Source: Lachnospiraceae bacterium
GTDB lineage: Bacteria > Bacillota > Clostridia > Lachnospirales > Lachnospiraceae
Reading direction: 5' to 3'
DNA: 64,000 nt
Assembly (NCBI GenBank): GCA_017617545.1
Contig: JAFZVZ010000044.1
Span: 154,194-218,193, forward strand
Each line of letters begins with the position of its first letter. The stretch's first letter is position 1. Shown in pieces: positions 40,671-51,377 of this stretch. The translations under genes were made by a program, and so were the position numbers. The notes below the pieces were generated by a model. That model made no database searches. It was not told the DNA's origin and saw only the letters and a program-made list of their open reading frames with translations.

Positions 40671-41252
40671 ATGATGAGGACATTGATTTTTGGTGTAGAA
40701 ACAGGAAGTATGATCGCTATCGTTGTAGCAGCGGTAGTCGTGCTGCTCCTCTTCTGGTACATCGGAACTCTGAACGGACTTCGCCAGACGAAGATCAAGA
40801 TTCAGGAAGCGGTGTCCGGCATTGATGTAGCGCTTACCAAGCGGTATGACGTGTTGACGAAGATGGTTGATGTCGCAAAATCCTACGCAACGTTCGAGAA
40901 GGCGACCATTCTTGAGGCAGTGAAGCTCCGCAGCGGCATGAGCATGACTGAGAGAAATCAGGCGGTTGCCTCGATGGAGCAGGCTGCGAAGGAATTGAAT
41001 TTCCTCGCTGAGAATTATCCGCAGCTGCATTCCAATGAGAATTTCCGTCAGTTGCAGGTTGCGATCATGGACGTGGAAGAGCATCTTCAGGGTGCGCGCA
41101 GAGCGTACAACAGCAATGTTTCTCTGCTGAACCGCAAGATCGTGACGTTCCCTACCAGCATTGTTGCAGGCCTGAGCGGCATCCATGCGGAGGAGTTCTT
41201 TGAGGCGGAAGCGAGCAAGCGTGAGGACGTGAACGTAAACATCACGATCTGA
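40671..41252 (+). CDS. lemA: LemA family membrane protein
   Basis: 193 residues. One N-terminal transmembrane helix (about 14-34), then the LemA helical domain: TLNGLRQTKIKIQEAVSGID, VALTKRYDVLTKMVDVAK, and the ARRAYNSNV signature near the end. The body would be on one side of the membrane; LemA function in bacteria is unclear. The start is uncertain by a few codons because the GGAGG site is 45 bases upstream. Followed by two DUF3137 genes, a recurrent association. Confidence 0.92.
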   Translation: MMRTLIFGVETGSMIAIVVAAVVVLLLFWYIGTLNGLRQTKIKIQEAVSGIDVALTKRYDVLTKMVDVAKSYATFEKATILEAVKLRSGMSMTERNQAVASMEQAAKELNFLAENYPQLHSNENFRQLQVAIMDVEEHLQGARRAYNSNVSLLNRKIVTFPTSIVAGLSGIHAEEFFEAEASKREDVNVNITI

Positions 41253-41367
41253 TGACAAAGTGTAATATATCTTGGGGAAGGTATACACTGTGCGATACGG
41301 CACAGCGCAATGTGACAGCTTGGAGTGAGGGATGAGCGCGTGGGGCGCTCGCTAAGATGAATCAGGA

Positions 41368-41395
41368 GCGTGCCGGGGAGTGATCTCCGGCACGC
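41368..41395 (+). other. GC-rich hairpin between lemA and the next gene
   Basis: GCGTGCCGG (41368-41376) with CCGGCACGC (41387-41395), stem extendable inward. No T run follows, so probably an RNA-processing or attenuating structure rather than a full terminator. Confidence 0.5.
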
Positions 41396-41435
41396 ATTAT
41401 GAAAAGGGTTGTGTGGCCCTTGAAAGGAAAATACT

Positions 41436-42335
41436 ATGTTCACAACATGGGAGGAAGTCGAAGTAAAGCAAAACAGTGTTCGGCTTTTTGCCATAATCAA
41501 CACTGTTTTATCAATTGCGGTAGTTATATTCGGAGTATATCTGTTAGCAGCCCGGGGGGAATGGGCGCTGTTGCTGCTCGGACCGATCACGGTCGGGATC
41601 CTGTGGTGGATTTATTCGAGGAGACTGAAGGACTACAAGGCCGGTTACAAGAGTGTCGTCGTGGACCGCGCGGCCGAGGGAATGTTCGACAGCTATGAGT
41701 ATCATCCGGAGAAGGGGTACGATAAGGATGAGATCACGGCCACCGGACTGATGAGCATGGGCAATATCTACAGGAGCGAGGATACGATCGAGGGCAGCTA
41801 CAAGGGCGTCAGTTTCCGCCGCGCCGACGCGTACATCGCGCAGATGTATTCGACCGGTAAGAGCTGCTACATCATTGAGTTTCTGAACGGTACATGGCTC
41901 ACGTTCACGTACAACAAGAGATTTTCCTCGGACCTTCAGATCCGGACCTCAGGGTTCAAGTTCGCGAACACGAAGACCGGCAGACTGTTCAACAGTGAGG
42001 ATGAACGCAGACATACCTTTGAGACGGAAAATATGGAGTTCAACAAACTCTTCGATTGTACATGCCAGAACGATTCGGAGGCGTTTTACCTGCTGACACC
42101 GCGGTTGATGCAGATGTTGATGCTGCTGAAGGATGAGTTCAATTGTGAATTCATGCTCGGATTTGTACAGAACAGGTTGCATTTTGCGATAAATTCGGGT
42201 AAAAATAATATGGAGCCGCCTGTATTTTCAAGCACCAGTCTTGAGTACGAGGTGGAAAAGGTTCGCAAGGAACTGAAGATCATCACGAACATCGTGGATA
42301 CGCTGGCGATCGACGAAAAGATATTTACGGCGTGA
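41436..42335 (+). CDS. DUF3137-type membrane protein
   Basis: 299 residues. Two N-terminal helices (about 18-60), then the DUF3137 domain with GSYKGVSFRRADAYIA, MEFNKLFDCTCQNDSEAFYL and LLTPRLMQMLMLL. Clearly homologous to the protein at 42450 over its full length and more distantly to that at 37083. Located after lemA; the family is unassigned, and an envelope or membrane role is inferred. Confidence 0.82.
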   Translation: MFTTWEEVEVKQNSVRLFAIINTVLSIAVVIFGVYLLAARGEWALLLLGPITVGILWWIYSRRLKDYKAGYKSVVVDRAAEGMFDSYEYHPEKGYDKDEITATGLMSMGNIYRSEDTIEGSYKGVSFRRADAYIAQMYSTGKSCYIIEFLNGTWLTFTYNKRFSSDLQIRTSGFKFANTKTGRLFNSEDERRHTFETENMEFNKLFDCTCQNDSEAFYLLTPRLMQMLMLLKDEFNCEFMLGFVQNRLHFAINSGKNNMEPPVFSSTSLEYEVEKVRKELKIITNIVDTLAIDEKIFTA

Positions 42336-42376
42336 GGGATGATCCATAAACTACGGCAGGTTCGGAGAAGCCGTAA

Positions 42377-42424
42377 GGGGGACGCGGTTGCTGGTTCAGT
42401 GAGACCGCATGGGGGACGCGGTTG
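42377..42424 (+). repeat. Short direct repeat GGGGGACGCGGTTG
   Basis: Exact 14-base copies at 42377-42390 and 42411-42424, 34 bases apart, between the two DUF3137 genes. Probably a local duplication. Confidence 0.7.
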
Positions 42425-42449
42425 TGCGGCCGCGATATGACGGAGGAAA

Positions 42450-43361
42450 ATGGCGATGGAACATGAGTTTCAGGAGTTGCTCGACCTGGGCAACCGGATT
42501 AAGAAGAGAGACCGGATCAGTGTCTGTGTGGCGGTGGTCGGTGTCATTGTGACGATCCTTTTGTTCGGGACGCTGTATTTTCCGGTTGGGATCGTAATCT
42601 GCATCGGCGCGCTGATCGCGATGTTCATCACGAGCGCGAGCCTCGGAAAGAAGTACCGTGAGCTGTACAAGCGGACGATGATCGACCGCGTCGCGCAGGA
42701 GTATTTTACGAACTATGAGTATCTGCCGGACACCGGTTTCAAGGAGGAGTATCTGAGCTCCTACGGCATCATGTCCTTCGGCAGCGACTACAGCAGCGAG
42801 GATATGCTTAAGGGTGTGTACAACGGAGTGCCGTTCACGCGCGCCGACGTATACATCGCGGACACCACGACCGATTCGGAGGGCAACAGCTCGACGACCG
42901 TGTACTTTAAGGGACAGTGGCTGGAGATCGTGCCAAACAAGTCGTTCAACACCGATCTGCAGATCATCCAGAAGGGCTTCGGGTTCACAAACCGCAAGAA
43001 GTCGATCTTCACCAGAAAGTCGGAGCGGAGACATGAACTGGAGACCGAGGACGTCGATTTCAACAAGCGTTTCCAGTGCCTGTGCCAGAACGACGCGGAG
43101 GCATTTTACCTGCTGACGCCCGCGCTGATGCAGTCCATCATGAATCTTTCGGAGATCCTTCCGTACAAGATGATGATCGCGTACGTGAACAATTCGCTTC
43201 ATGTGCTTGTGGACACGCACCGAGATTCGATGGAGCCTTCGAGCCCGAAGAACGGAAACTTCGATCGGCAGATCGCCGATCTGAGACAGGACATGGAGAT
43301 CATCGTGAGCGTGATCACCGGGCTTTTGGTCGACCGCAATATCTATCAGGCAGTTGAGTGA
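42450..43361 (+). CDS. DUF3137-type membrane protein, paralogue
   Basis: 303 residues from ATG 42450 (CGGAGGAAA upstream). Two helices (about 27-68), then GVYNGVPFTRADVYIADTTT, VDFNKRFQCLCQNDAEAFYL and a LLTPALMQSIMNL stretch, matching the preceding gene element by element. Tandem duplication is the simple explanation. No catalytic motif visible. Confidence 0.82.
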   Translation: MAMEHEFQELLDLGNRIKKRDRISVCVAVVGVIVTILLFGTLYFPVGIVICIGALIAMFITSASLGKKYRELYKRTMIDRVAQEYFTNYEYLPDTGFKEEYLSSYGIMSFGSDYSSEDMLKGVYNGVPFTRADVYIADTTTDSEGNSSTTVYFKGQWLEIVPNKSFNTDLQIIQKGFGFTNRKKSIFTRKSERRHELETEDVDFNKRFQCLCQNDAEAFYLLTPALMQSIMNLSEILPYKMMIAYVNNSLHVLVDTHRDSMEPSSPKNGNFDRQIADLRQDMEIIVSVITGLLVDRNIYQAVE

Positions 43362-43416
43362 TCCCCGGGGCGGCAGAGCATCGAATAACGGGATCGTGAG
43401 AATATTCAAACAGTAT

Positions 43417-43453
43417 AAAAGGGCGTTATCTTTTTGCAAGGTAACGCCCTTTT
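43417..43453. terminator. Bidirectional terminator
   Basis: AAAAGGGCGTTA (43417-43428) pairs with TAACGCCCTTTT (43442-43453). T runs exist in either reading direction, serving the DUF3137 gene (+) and the converging PBP gene (-). Confidence 0.9.
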
Positions 43454-43525
43454 CAGCCCCTTACGGGGATGCTTTTGAGTTGTGAAACGGTTTGTACGGA
43501 GGGCTTTTGAGAACTTTGAAGCGGA

Positions 43526-44929
43526 TCACTTGGAGGCCTTCTTGATCAGTTCCTTCAGCACCGCCGCGGTGACATCACCGGCAGCGCGGCTTCCGACACC
43601 GCCGTGCTCAACGTACACGACGAAGGCGTACGGCATATCCTCGTCGGTCGTAAATCCGGCGAACCAGCCGTTGGATTCGCCCTGAGCCTGTGAGACCGTG
43701 CCGGATTTGGCGGCGATGGCGCACGGGAAACGATCCTTGCCGTAGGTGAGGCGCACATCCTCCGAGAGCGCGTTGCGCAGATACTCGGCGGAGGATGCCG
43801 TGAGAAGCTGATCGGTCATCACGATCTCCGGACGACGAAGAACCTTGCCGGAGCTGTCGCGGACTTCCAGTACCGTGTTGGGAACGGCAGCCTTGCCGCC
43901 GTTTGCGATGGCCGCGTAGTACACGAGAAGGCTGCACGGGTTGACCTGATCGAGGTAAAGTCCGACACCCGCGTAGCCGAGCTGATAGTCGTAGATTCCG
44001 GAGAACCGGAAGGTGCTGCGCGCGGTGTTGACGGTGCCGATCTTGTAGGAGTCGGTAAGACCGCTCTTGCGGATTCCCTCGGCGACCTTCTCGGGGCCGA
44101 GCGCCACGGCGAGAACTGCGTACGCGCAGTTGCAGGAGTTCGCGAGCGTCTCCGTGAGAGACTGACTGTTGTGCGTCTTCGGGCATTTGACGTTGCCGTC
44201 AGGGAAACGCGCGATGCCCTTGCAGGTATATTTCCATTCCGTGAGCGGACCGCTCTGCGCGGGATCGAGATCCGAGGCCTGAAGACCTGATTCGAGTGCC
44301 GTCTGCAGGATGACCGGCTTCATGACGGAGCCGGGCGCAGCCGTCGTTGAAAGGAAACGGTTCAGGTAGGCGCCGGAGTATGCGCTGTCCTCCTCAAGGT
44401 TCTCGGGGATGTTCACCGGGTCAAACGTCGGCGTCGAGACAAGCGCGAGGATCTCGCCGGTCTTATAGTTGTACACGCAGACGGTGCCGTTGCGGCCGTC
44501 CAGCGCTTTGAGAGCCGCCGCGTTGAGGTCCGCGTCGATCGAGAGCACGACGGTGTTGCCTGCCTCGTCGACCGATGAGATGCCTTCCAGAGTGCGGAAG
44601 GAAATCAGGTCGTTGCGCATCGTGGCGAGCGCGGAGGTACCGATCTTTCCGTACGGGTCACCGACGACATGGAGCGTCGACTTGCGGATGAGCTCGTTAT
44701 CGTTGTACAGGCGCACACCGTTACTTACATAGGACAGGACAGTGCCGTTGCGGTCGGCGACGGTACCGGTGAGAAGCACATTTTCCGACGAATAGAGATG
44801 CCGGTTGTAAGGAGTGAGAAACCACTTCGCGGCGTTTTTACGGTAGGTGTTCAACAGAAGCAGGATCGCGGCGAAGAACAGCGCGAGAACGACGGAACAC
44901 AAACCGATGCGGGAACGGATCTTCTTCAT
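43526..44929 (-). CDS. Penicillin-binding protein transpeptidase (PbpA/FtsI-like class B)
   Basis: 467 residues. One N-terminal helix (about 8-28), short pedestal, then the transpeptidase with all active-site motifs: SVMK (Ser201, Lys204), SCN (265-267) and KSG (408-410). It cross-links peptidoglycan outside the membrane. The start overlaps the FHA-FtsW stop (ATGA), so the two are made as a pair, matching the known glycosyltransferase-transpeptidase partnership of SEDS and class B PBP proteins. Confidence 0.93.
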   Translation of the reverse strand: MKKIRSRIGLCSVVLALFFAAILLLLNTYRKNAAKWFLTPYNRHLYSSENVLLTGTVADRNGTVLSYVSNGVRLYNDNELIRKSTLHVVGDPYGKIGTSALATMRNDLISFRTLEGISSVDEAGNTVVLSIDADLNAAALKALDGRNGTVCVYNYKTGEILALVSTPTFDPVNIPENLEEDSAYSGAYLNRFLSTTAAPGSVMKPVILQTALESGLQASDLDPAQSGPLTEWKYTCKGIARFPDGNVKCPKTHNSQSLTETLANSCNCAYAVLAVALGPEKVAEGIRKSGLTDSYKIGTVNTARSTFRFSGIYDYQLGYAGVGLYLDQVNPCSLLVYYAAIANGGKAAVPNTVLEVRDSSGKVLRRPEIVMTDQLLTASSAEYLRNALSEDVRLTYGKDRFPCAIAAKSGTVSQAQGESNGWFAGFTTDEDMPYAFVVYVEHGGVGSRAAGDVTAAVLKELIKKASK

Positions 44930-46743
44930 TCGTCATCACCTTCTTCCCGGTCGGATTCCAGTTCGTCCTCGGAATCGTAATCATCATCAGTTTCCTCTGC
45001 GAGCACGCCGAGACGGCGCTGTTGTTCGCGGTACGACCTGCGGAACACAAAGCTTGCGCCGGGTCGCGTGTCGGCAGCCTTCAGGAACGCGAGAAGACCC
45101 CACGACAGGAGCATGGACGAGCCGCCGTTGGAGACGAACGGGAACGTCACGCCCGTGAGCGGAAGAAGGTCCGTGCAGCCGAACACGTTGAGCGCGGTCT
45201 GGAAGATCAGCATCGTTGTCGCGGAGCATGCCGCGATCATGTAGAAGGACGATCGGCAGGACATGGCGGAGCGGATGGCAAACGCGGACAGCGCGATGAT
45301 GCAGAGCACCGCGAAGATCGCCGTGATCAGGCCGAGCTCCTCGCACATCATGCCGAAGACAAGGTCGGTGTCCGCAGCCGCGACACGCTTTAAGAAGCCG
45401 CCGCCGGGGCCGGTGCCGAGCAGTCCTCCCGAGGCGATCGCCGTCAGCGTGCGCGCCTGCTGGTAGCCACCTTCGGAGGCGTACTCCATCGCGTGGCGCC
45501 AGGTCGAGAAACGCGCCCATATATAAGGCTTCGCGACGAGCACAAGACCGCCCGCAGAGATCGCGCCGCCGAGCATCAGAAGAAGCGTCGCAAAATCACC
45601 CGAGCGCAGGAACGAGATCACGAGGAAGGTCACGAAGAAGACCGACGCCGTGCCGAAATCGTTCATCATCGCGAGGCTGATGATCAGCACAAAGGAGAGC
45701 AACAGGAAGAGACCGAGGTTTCTTCTGCGGAACAGTCGGTCGAGTGTCGCGGAACCCGCGAATACATAGCAGAGCTTGGCCAGCTCGGAAGGCTGGAAAC
45801 TGAAGCCGCCGATGTGGATCCAGTTGGTCGCGCCGTATTTCAGGCTACCGAGAAGAAGCGTGCTGGCGACCAGGCCGAGCGCGACGGCCGCCATGCCCCA
45901 GCGGAAATACCGGCGGATCAGGTCAAGGTTTCTTAGCATGCGCCCGATGACGAACATCAGAATGATCCCGAGCGGCACGGAGAGAAGCTGCTTCGGCAGC
46001 AGTGTCCAGTTGCACGAGGTCGTCACCGAGAGACAGATGGATGTCAGGTAAAACGCGATGATCTCCAGCTCGAACCCGGTGATCTTGCACAGGCGCATCA
46101 CCGTAAAATACGCCCACATCAGCGCGGTGTACATCATGAACACGGTCACGATCGTGTGCGTGGCCTGCGCATTTTTCGTGATACAGAGCTGAAGGCACAG
46201 CATGCCCTGAAGGATGGTGAGCATTAGAAGAGATGTCCACGGCGGAAGAGGCCGCACGATGCGGCGCTTTCGCAGAACCGCGGCCTCCTCAAGGGTGCCG
46301 ACAGGGCGAAGCACGGTGGAGACGTTGCCGAACGTGATCGTGTCCCCGTATTGAACCGGGAGCGAAACGCCCACTTCCTCGCCGTTGACGAAGGTTCCCT
46401 GCTTGGAATCAATGTCGTAGACCGTCCACTCGCCGCGACCGTTGCCGGAGAGCGTCGCGTGGATGCGGTTGACCGAGTTGTCATGCAGCGCGATATCGGC
46501 CGCGCCCGTGCGCCCCACGAGAGCCTCGAGGTGGTTGACGGGGTACGATTCGGAACCGTCCTCACGCTCTAAGCGGGCAAACACTTCCTTGTTGCGCGGG
46601 AGCGAGAAGAGCGAGAGAAACGCGCCCGAGAGAATGATCAGCGAGAGCATCGGGATCGCGTAGCGGACAACGAGAGTAAAGCTCTCCGTAAGATTCGGCG
46701 AGCTGTCGAGATAAGCTTTCAATGCTGCAGTCAGAGCGTGCAT
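44926..46743 (-). CDS. FHA domain fused to FtsW/RodA-type peptidoglycan polymerase (SEDS)
   Basis: 605 residues from ATG 46743 (GGAGGAATTGT upstream). One N-terminal helix (about 25-48), an FHA domain at about 60-148 (GR 77-78, Ser90, His95, FVNGEEV around 118-124), then a ten-helix SEDS domain from about 165 with SFQPSELAKL and a VTFPFVSNGGSS end segment. The Asp-rich tail is cytosolic. The FHA binds phosphothreonine, so polymerase activity may be tied to a Ser/Thr kinase such as PrkC; no kinase gene is in the window. Confidence 0.92.
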   Translation of the reverse strand: MHALTAALKAYLDSSPNLTESFTLVVRYAIPMLSLIILSGAFLSLFSLPRNKEVFARLEREDGSESYPVNHLEALVGRTGAADIALHDNSVNRIHATLSGNGRGEWTVYDIDSKQGTFVNGEEVGVSLPVQYGDTITFGNVSTVLRPVGTLEEAAVLRKRRIVRPLPPWTSLLMLTILQGMLCLQLCITKNAQATHTIVTVFMMYTALMWAYFTVMRLCKITGFELEIIAFYLTSICLSVTTSCNWTLLPKQLLSVPLGIILMFVIGRMLRNLDLIRRYFRWGMAAVALGLVASTLLLGSLKYGATNWIHIGGFSFQPSELAKLCYVFAGSATLDRLFRRRNLGLFLLLSFVLIISLAMMNDFGTASVFFVTFLVISFLRSGDFATLLLMLGGAISAGGLVLVAKPYIWARFSTWRHAMEYASEGGYQQARTLTAIASGGLLGTGPGGGFLKRVAAADTDLVFGMMCEELGLITAIFAVLCIIALSAFAIRSAMSCRSSFYMIAACSATTMLIFQTALNVFGCTDLLPLTGVTFPFVSNGGSSMLLSWGLLAFLKAADTRPGASFVFRRSYREQQRRLGVLAEETDDDYDSEDELESDREEGDDE

Positions 46744-46858
46744 ACAATTCCTCCCCCAGAGGATCCTCTGACACACCGTCTGAACGGTGCGAAAAGACTG
46801 AATTCGCGGGTGTCGGTTGATACCAAATCCGGCGACAGCCGCGTCAAAACACGTGCCT

Positions 46859-46887
46859 ATTATACCACAGAACCGGCCTGCTGGCAA
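46859..46887 (-). promoter_or_regulatory. Promoter of FHA-ftsW/PBP operon
   Basis: On the - strand: TTGCCA (46882-46887), 17-base spacer, TATAAT (46859-46864). Confidence 0.75.
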
Positions 46888-47005
46888 GAAAGGCGGAAAG
46901 CCGCCGCGGAACAGGGCTTATGGGGCGGAGCATCATTTTTCGTCGAAAAATGATTTTCGGGAAGAAAACTTGCGAAAAACGGAGACATTTTCCGGGGGGT
47001 TGTGA

Positions 47006-47011
47006 TATAAT
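47006..47011 (+). promoter_or_regulatory. Extended -10 of the dgt-dnaG-rpoD operon
   Basis: TGA-TATAAT with no good -35, 33 bases before the dgt start (GGGGGAGTG site). Confidence 0.6.
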
Positions 47012-47043
47012 GACAGATACTACATTATAAGGGGGAGTGTTTC

Positions 47044-48057
47044 ATGGCGAACAACATTCGGGTAATGCTGGAAGAGCGCGAGCATCTGATGCTCCGGCCT
47101 TGCGCCGCGCATTCGGACGAATCCCGCGGACGGCTGCGCGATGAGGAGCAGTGCGATATCCGCACGGTGTTTCAGCGCGACCGCGACCGGATCATCCACT
47201 CGAAGTCGTTCCGCAGGCTCAAGGATAAGACGCAGGTCTTCCTGACGCCGGACGGGGACCATTACCGCACGCGCATGACGCACACGCTTGAGGTTTCCCA
47301 GATCGCGAGATCCATCTCCAAGGCGCTCCTTCTGAATGAGGACCTGACGGAGGCGATCGCACTGGGGCACGATCTGGGGCACACGCCGTTCGGCCATGCC
47401 GGGGAGAGAGCTCTCAACCGCGCGTGTCCGCTCGGATTTGAACATAATTTGCAGAGCCTTCGCGTTGTAAATATTCTGGAGAAGGACGGACGCGGACTGA
47501 ACCTGACGCAGGAGGTCCTGGACGGCATTCTCAACCATCAGACGGAGGGAAACCCGTTCACGCTCGAGGGGCGTGTGGTGCAGCTGGCGGACAAGATGGC
47601 GTACGTGAACCACGACATCGATGACGCAATCCGCGGACACATCATCCGCGAGGAGGACATTCCATCGGAGCTTACGAACGTGCTCGGCCACTCCCTGAAG
47701 GAGCGTCTCAACACGCTTGTGCACGACGTTGTGATCCACAGCGCGGACAGGGATGAGATCGTGATGTCCGACCGGATCCGCGAGGCGTTCCGGAAGCTTC
47801 GCGAGTATATGTTCGAGCATGTCTATACGAACCCCGTGGCCAAGGGGCAGGAGTACAAGGCGGAGCGGCTGGTGGAGCAGCTGTACAAGTATTACATGGA
47901 GGATATCAGCCGTCTTCCGGAGGAATTCGGCCGGCTGATCGCGAGCGGCGAGGTCAAGGAGCGCGTCGTATCGGATTACGTTGCGGGAATGACGGACAAA
48001 TTTGCCGTCATGACCTATGAGGAACTGATGATACCGAAAGCTTGGGGAGTGTATTGA
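47044..48057 (+). CDS. dgt: Deoxyguanosinetriphosphate triphosphohydrolase-like protein
   Basis: 337 residues. HD-domain protein with SFRRLKDKTQVF, RTRMTHTLEVSQIARSI and the metal site GHDLGHTPFGHAGE. Relatives of this short (type 2) class hydrolyse dNTPs to nucleoside and triphosphate and control dNTP pools. In Clostridia it commonly stands directly before dnaG-rpoD, as here; the stop overlaps the dnaG start by one base. Confidence 0.93.
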   Translation: MANNIRVMLEEREHLMLRPCAAHSDESRGRLRDEEQCDIRTVFQRDRDRIIHSKSFRRLKDKTQVFLTPDGDHYRTRMTHTLEVSQIARSISKALLLNEDLTEAIALGHDLGHTPFGHAGERALNRACPLGFEHNLQSLRVVNILEKDGRGLNLTQEVLDGILNHQTEGNPFTLEGRVVQLADKMAYVNHDIDDAIRGHIIREEDIPSELTNVLGHSLKERLNTLVHDVVIHSADRDEIVMSDRIREAFRKLREYMFEHVYTNPVAKGQEYKAERLVEQLYKYYMEDISRLPEEFGRLIASGEVKERVVSDYVAGMTDKFAVMTYEELMIPKAWGVY

Positions 48058-49892
48058 TGTATTATCCGGATTCAGTCATCGATGAGGTGCGGAGCAGAAA
48101 CGACATTGTTTCCGTGATCGGGCAGTATGTGGCACTGAAGCGTGCCGGGTCCGGTTATGTGGGACTGTGCCCGTTTCACAGCGAGAAGACGCCCTCATTT
48201 TCCGTAACACCCTCAAGACAGACTTATAAATGCTACGGCTGCCAGAAGGGCGGCAACGTGTTTACGTTCATGATGGAGCATGAAAATGTATCCTTCCCCG
48301 AGGCGGTGCGCATGCTCGCCGAGCGCGTCGGATACGAGCTGCCGAAGCAGCAGGAATCCGCTTACGGGGCGGAGCTCCGCACGAAGAAAGAGCGCATGCT
48401 CGCGCTGTACAAGGAGGCGGCGGAGTACTACTACCGGATGCTTCGCACGGAAGCCGGAAAGTTCGGCATGGAGTACCTGACCGGGCGGCGGCTGACCGCG
48501 GAGACCATGCGGCAGTTCGGCCTCGGATACAGCGACGGCAAGCTGTACGCGGCGGTCAAGGACCGCTACGACGACCCGTTCCTGCGCGAGAGCGGCCTGT
48601 TCACCTTCCGCGAGAACGGCGGTGCGGGCGACAAATTCTTCAACCGCGTCATGTTCCCGATCTTTGATAACCGAGGCAAGGTCATCGCGTTCGGCGGGCG
48701 CGTCATGGGGGACGCGAAACCGAAATACTTAAACTCACCGGAGACGCTTGTTTTCAATAAGAGCCGCAACCTGTACCACCTGAACGAGGCGCGCAAGAGC
48801 CGCCGCGGGTACTTGATCCTCTGTGAGGGATACATGGATGTCATCTCCCTCACGCAGGCAGGTTTTGACAACGCGGTCGCGACGCTCGGTACCGCGCTTA
48901 CGGACCAGCAGGCGCAGCTGTTGTCGCGCTACACGAAGGACGTTGTCCTCACCTACGATTCCGACGGCGCGGGACAGACGGCCATCAACCGGGCGATCCC
49001 GATCCTGTATCAGGCGGGCATCCGGGCGAGGGTGGTCGACATGACGCCGTACAAGGATCCGGACGAGTTCATCAAGGACCTCGGCGCGGAGGAGTACGAG
49101 AAACGCATACGCGACGCGCGGTCGAGCTACCGGTTCGAGATGGAGTACCTGCAGAAGCAGTTCGGCGACATCGGCAGCACGGACAACACGGACGGTGCGA
49201 ACGCCTTTCTGGATGCCGCGGCACGGTGGATGGTGCGCTACGAGGACGAGCTTGAGCGCGAGACGTACATGAAGGCATTTTGCAAGGACTACAACGTCAG
49301 CTACCAGGCATTTGTCCGCAAGGTGAACCACATCGGAGCGGACGAGGCCAAGCGGCGTGCGGCGGAGGCCGCGAGGGACCAGCAGGAGGCCGCAAGGGCG
49401 GCGGAGGTGCTCGACGGCAACGGCGAGGTGCAGGAGACGACGGCAGGTCGGGCTCCGAAGCGGGATGACATCCTGAACACGCAGGACTATCTCGTGACGC
49501 TGATCGGTAGCCGGCCGAGGGCGCGGAAGGTCATCCGCAAGTACCTGACGATTGAGGATTTTACGGGCAATGTCTACCGCGAGGTGGTGCGCCGTTGTTA
49601 TGAGTACGCGGAAAATGATCCCGTCGACGTCGCAGCGCTCGTGAGCCGTTTTGAGACTGCGGAGGAACAGAGGCTGGTGGCCGAGATGCTCTCCGACGAG
49701 ATGGCGGTCAAGGCGGGCGATGTGTCCAAGGCGGTGGAGGACGCCGTGATGAAGATACACAAGCGGCGGACGGAGGAGCGGATTGAGAAGGCGAAGGCGG
49801 ACAATGATGTGAAGGAGGCGTCGCGCCTGATCCGCGAGAGCAGAAAGGAGACGGAGTCGCTTCGGATGCGGTTGAGGATGGAGACGTATTGA
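48057..49892 (+). CDS. dnaG: DNA primase
   Basis: 611 residues from ATG 48057 overlapping the dgt stop. N-terminal zinc finger Cys38, His41, Cys59, Cys62 (CPFH..CYGC), then the Toprim core with LILCEGYMDVISL and TYDSDGAGQTA, and a C-terminal helicase-binding region. It lays RNA primers at the replication fork. Upstream of rpoD, the classical macromolecular synthesis operon without rpsU. Confidence 0.97.
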   Translation: MYYPDSVIDEVRSRNDIVSVIGQYVALKRAGSGYVGLCPFHSEKTPSFSVTPSRQTYKCYGCQKGGNVFTFMMEHENVSFPEAVRMLAERVGYELPKQQESAYGAELRTKKERMLALYKEAAEYYYRMLRTEAGKFGMEYLTGRRLTAETMRQFGLGYSDGKLYAAVKDRYDDPFLRESGLFTFRENGGAGDKFFNRVMFPIFDNRGKVIAFGGRVMGDAKPKYLNSPETLVFNKSRNLYHLNEARKSRRGYLILCEGYMDVISLTQAGFDNAVATLGTALTDQQAQLLSRYTKDVVLTYDSDGAGQTAINRAIPILYQAGIRARVVDMTPYKDPDEFIKDLGAEEYEKRIRDARSSYRFEMEYLQKQFGDIGSTDNTDGANAFLDAAARWMVRYEDELERETYMKAFCKDYNVSYQAFVRKVNHIGADEAKRRAAEAARDQQEAARAAEVLDGNGEVQETTAGRAPKRDDILNTQDYLVTLIGSRPRARKVIRKYLTIEDFTGNVYREVVRRCYEYAENDPVDVAALVSRFETAEEQRLVAEMLSDEMAVKAGDVSKAVEDAVMKIHKRRTEERIEKAKADNDVKEASRLIRESRKETESLRMRLRMETY

Positions 49893-49976
49893 TCGCGTTC
49901 GGCGGCTTTGACAGATACGGAATAAAATTGAGGGGACAGTGGTCGGCGGTACGGTCGACGACGGAAAGGGGTTCAC

Positions 49977-51284
<1,308 letters not shown>

Positions 51285-51295
51285 TTTTGATCATA

Positions 51296-51321
51296 CGGAA
51301 AATGCGCATCTGCATTTTCCG
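51296..51321. terminator. Hairpin after rpoD made of an inverted word pair
   Basis: CGGAAAATGC and GCATTTTCCG form a perfect 10-bp stem around GCATCT. No T run follows on either strand beyond those in the arms, so termination is plausible but not certain. Confidence 0.6.
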
Positions 51322-51377
51322 AAGACGGTTTCTGTTACGGGAACTGTCGTAACTACGGTAGTACGGAGGTCCATGGT

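Larger units (their letters stand above)
46744..47043. other. Divergent region between FHA-ftsW (-) and dgt (+)
   Basis: 300 bases with no gene. It holds the - strand promoter (46859-46887), a perfect 23-base palindrome at 46932-46954 (ATCATTTTTCG with CGAAAAATGAT around one base), a CATTTTCC word at 46986-46993, and the dgt -10 at 47006-47011. Confidence 0.75.
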
